This document shows positions 61,188 through 64,000 of a stretch of 64,000 nt of DNA, in pieces. The number at the start of each line of letters is the position of its first letter. The stretch's first letter is position 1. The notes under the pieces were generated by a model, which was not told where the DNA came from, made no database searches, and saw only the letters and a program-made list of their open reading frames with translations. The DNA is from Polytrichum commune (Eukaryota; Streptophyta; Polytrichopsida; Polytrichales; Polytrichaceae), in contig OX485803.1 in assembly GCA_950295325.1 (NCBI GenBank), forward strand, positions 28,708,001 to 28,772,000. The letters are read 5' to 3'. Position numbers and translations under genes: made by a program.

Positions 61188-61714
61188 GGGCCGCTTTACA
61201 GCTAAGCTTAGAGGCCGGGCCAATTCCCCTTGAGGCCGATTGCATGAAATTTTAGTCCTTTTTGGGTTGGAGACCATCCTCAACTACACATTATAATAAG
61301 ATTAGAATGGGGGCCAATTTCTCCATATGTAAAGGCCTTAGGGCCAAGAAGCTAGGCTGATTCAATAAAGCTAGCATAATCCAACGGATCTAGCATAATC
61401 TAGGATAGAGCCGTTCATATTACCACATAATCCAATGGATATAGTTCGTTGAAAAATCATATTTTATTGAATTAGTTTTTTTTTTTTATTGAAATGTGAC
61501 ATTGGCCCTCCATTTTGGGTGCACCCAATTCAACGAGCTCGGGCCGTGTCGTACCATGCATTTTTTGATAAATAAAAAATTCATACCACCAAATCGGCCC
61601 GGCCTCTAGGTGTAAAGGGGTTGGGGCCGATTACAACCTTTTGGCCAATTACAAGTGAGGATTTCAAGCCTCTTGCACAACGAATTGGCCCAGCCTCTAG
61701 GTGTAAAGCAACCC
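61188..61714. mobile_element. Probable Tourist-like MITE
   Basis: Left end GGGCCGCTTTACA against right-end complement GGGTTGCTTTACA, both followed after a few bases by AGAGGCYGGGCCAATT. Flanks are TTA (61185-61187) and TTG (61715-61717), a near-match to a TWA duplication. A second inward-facing copy of the right end lies at about 61594-61625. Confidence 0.55.
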
Positions 61715-61717
61715 TTG

Positions 61718-64000
61718 GTGGTTCCAAGTTCAACATGTTACATGTTGACACCTTCCGGTTTTCCTTTATTGATTTGACGTATATTCCAAAGATTCCTCTA
61801 ATATGGTCATTTATTTTTTGAAATCTCGTGCCCCAATCACACCAAACATTATGTTTGGTTTGAGCCATGAAATTATTAGGGATTATGTTGAGAAATAGAT
61901 GTTGGCCCACCACTTTTCATATTATTATAACCAAATATGCCGACATATGGTGTTTGAACTAGCCGGTGTGATCAACCCTCAAACTCAACCGGTTCATCTG
62001 CAACTAGCAGTTGATTCTCCCCATTCATTGGATGGAGTGACATGATAACACAAGGAACATGTCACATGTGACATGAATTTGAGAGGATGGATGGACATGG
62101 AAGAGTCAAATGCATGGGAGGTCATGATGAATGTATGGTACGTGGCCCCATTGTGGGCACTCCCATCTCCACAAACCATTTTGAGCGTTGGGTTGAACCA
62201 TATATTGTTTCATCAGTTGACTAGGTATTGTGAATTGAAAACACATTGTCATTTCAAGTTTCAGATTTGGAAATCATATATAAGAAAAATTATAGGAGGC
62301 GAAACTGAAGAATCTCAATCTTTTCACGTGAGTAATTGTATCTATAATGATTCATACGCTTCCCACCATAACACATGTGGTGCCAATTTGTAACTCTAAA
62401 ATTGGTAGGTGTCCAATTAGAAAACACGGTCATAGGAAGGTCCCAATGCGAGATGGGTACTCTTCAAATGAGGCCACTATTTGTCAACAATCATTTACTC
62501 ATTTTATTCACCCCTAGTTGACATTTATGTATATAGGGCCAAACCACTTGTCCAAAATGAATAATGGATGTGCACTTTTGGGGGACAAAGACATCAAACG
62601 ACAACAACAAAAGCAACAAAAGCAACAACATAACAACCACATCTTCAAATGTTTGTATTCCATGTTTGCAAACCACCATAGTTGTGTAGTTTTGCAATTT
62701 AGTGTATGTCATATTGGCGGTTGGAATTGTCCAAAATTCATGCATAACTCCAAATATACTTAAACTTTGCTTCCCTTCACCACGCGTAGGAAGTGCCACT
62801 TGTATATTGAATTGACATGTTCTAGATAGTAGCACATAGCAAGCATAGAAATCAACTCCCAATTAGTTTAGTCACCGCACCACTTAGACGCTTCAAATTG
62901 AATGGCAACCATCCAATATGGTTTGTCAATGCAACACTTAGATGCTCAAAAAATGGAAGGCAATTGTGTACACATGTATCAGAGAACAACCTTCTTCAAG
63001 AGTCCCTCTCCTTTGTTGAGTGCAATCGTAGCTTGAGCCATGTGACAAAGGTATACTTTAATTTTGTCACAATGAGGTTCCTTTGTTTGTTAGTTTGTTT
63101 TCCCCCCCAAATGTTTCTAGTGTGAGAGAGGACACCACAATGTTAATGGTAGTATGTAGTGTCACCAACCTACTAGTGTCACTTATCCTATTATGAGGCA
63201 CATGCCCAGGGTACACTTGACATTAGTATGCTTCATAATATGACGAGGCCTATGTATAGTTACAATAATAGTCAACAAGTTGACCACTTGTGTAAATACA
63301 TGATACTTGACATTAACATGCTCAATAATATCTTCTTCTTGCATACTAAACCATAAAACTAGAACTTAAAGTACTCCAATGTGCTACACTTAATGTTAAT
63401 ACACCATAAAATATTACTAACTTCAAAAAATTCACATATATTGACAAGTAGTGTCATGTTGATTAGCATATGTGACATTTCTAAGCCTCTAGGCAATTTA
63501 CAAAGTGGTAACCCTTTGCAAATAATGTACATGACACAAAAATAATGTAAACAATGTAGTATTGATATTAAATACAAAGAAGAGTAGGTACCTTTGATGG
63601 TATTCAATTGAAATAAGCATATCACAAATAGATTCTTTTACCTTTGCACCCACTCTTCGTAGGATATGAAACGCACTTTACATGCATGTAGCCATTTTCT
63701 TCACAATTTTTGGAGCATAAACAATTATCTTATTTATGATCAAAGTGAATATTTTATTGTTCTCAAAACATAATCACCTAAGTTTCCAATTATTTTAATT
63801 ATTGATCCTCAAGTGGTTAACACTTTTTGCAACGTACTCCAATTTCTTTTGAACACATGTCCTTTTGACTTTGTTCTTAGATCCACATCTACACCACACA
63901 CCACTCAAATATAGGTGTCCACTTAGGATGAGTAGCCAAAGTAGGCCCGCTTTCCTTCTTCTATCTGTAATCCAACTTTGGTATTCTTCGTTAGATTCGA
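61718..64000. other. AT-rich tail of the window; no gene recognised
   Basis: Only short frames. Family F copy near 63641-63950. Confidence 0.5.
63641..63950 (+). repeat. Dispersed family F, copy 5
   Basis: CACTCTTCGTAGGATATGAA through CACTCAAATATAGGTGTCCA, with CATGTCCTTTTGACTTTGTT shared with the 25.7-kb copy. Confidence 0.78.

Overview
The window is nuclear DNA from a land plant. Four protein genes have spliceosomal introns with GT/AG borders. They encode an organelle-type threonyl-tRNA synthetase, a plant P-class PPR protein related to a family I know from Arabidopsis (AT1G73710-like), a TruA-type pseudouridine synthase and an LC8 dynein light chain. The rest is AT-rich, repeat-laden and full of decayed LINEs and small inverted-repeat elements. 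The LINE with C-rich coding strand at 5.1-10.2 kb looks to me, from memory only, more like elements of seed-free plants (bryophyte, lycophyte, fern) than of flowering plants. That lineage guess is weak.

Layout. From 0 to 22 kb there is no intact gene. This part holds a decayed LINE (about 5.1-10.2 kb, perhaps also 2.2-2.9 kb), a foldback Mutator-like element with an 8-bp target duplication (3696-5008) that carries a nested TA-flanked MITE (4373-4669), a 439-bp MITE inside the LINE, two SINE-like tRNA-related segments (10.2-10.6 kb), a 1.4-kb tandem duplication (12.36-15.88 kb) whose second copy carries a PIF/Harbinger-type MITE, a 390-bp tandem duplication (16.1-17.0 kb), and a five-unit array of a ~240-bp repeat (17.4-18.6 kb).

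From 22.4 to 52.5 kb the real genes lie, all protein genes on the minus strand. They are ThrRS (22460-29781, 9 coding exons, 715 aa), a tRNA pseudouridine synthase (35154-38495, 7 coding exons, 564 aa), LC8 dynein light chain (42212-43458, 3 exons, 99 aa) and a PPR protein (48390-51952, 3 exons, 823 aa). A tRNA-Gln(UUG) gene with a decayed tandem copy (52249-52506) lies just upstream of the PPR gene. I assembled each exon chain by hand. Every chain is phase-consistent and ends in a stop codon.

From 53 to 64 kb mobile DNA returns: a tail-to-tail pair of TA-flanked MITEs (53256-53647 and 53824-54191; a third copy at 46517-46892), a second decayed L1-type LINE on the minus strand (about 54.6-58.5 kb), a CCGCCTT-containing minisatellite (60654-60801) and a probable Tourist-like MITE (61188-61714). 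A dispersed family of roughly 200-350 bp occurs at least seven times across the window, including twice in ThrRS introns.

Three of the four protein genes and the tRNA serve translation or RNA metabolism (charging, tRNA modification, organelle RNA binding). I regard that as probably coincidental in a plant nuclear genome, not an operon-like arrangement. I see no new multi-gene system. The most informative content is the nested-insertion history, where several insertions can be undone on paper to recover their target sites.
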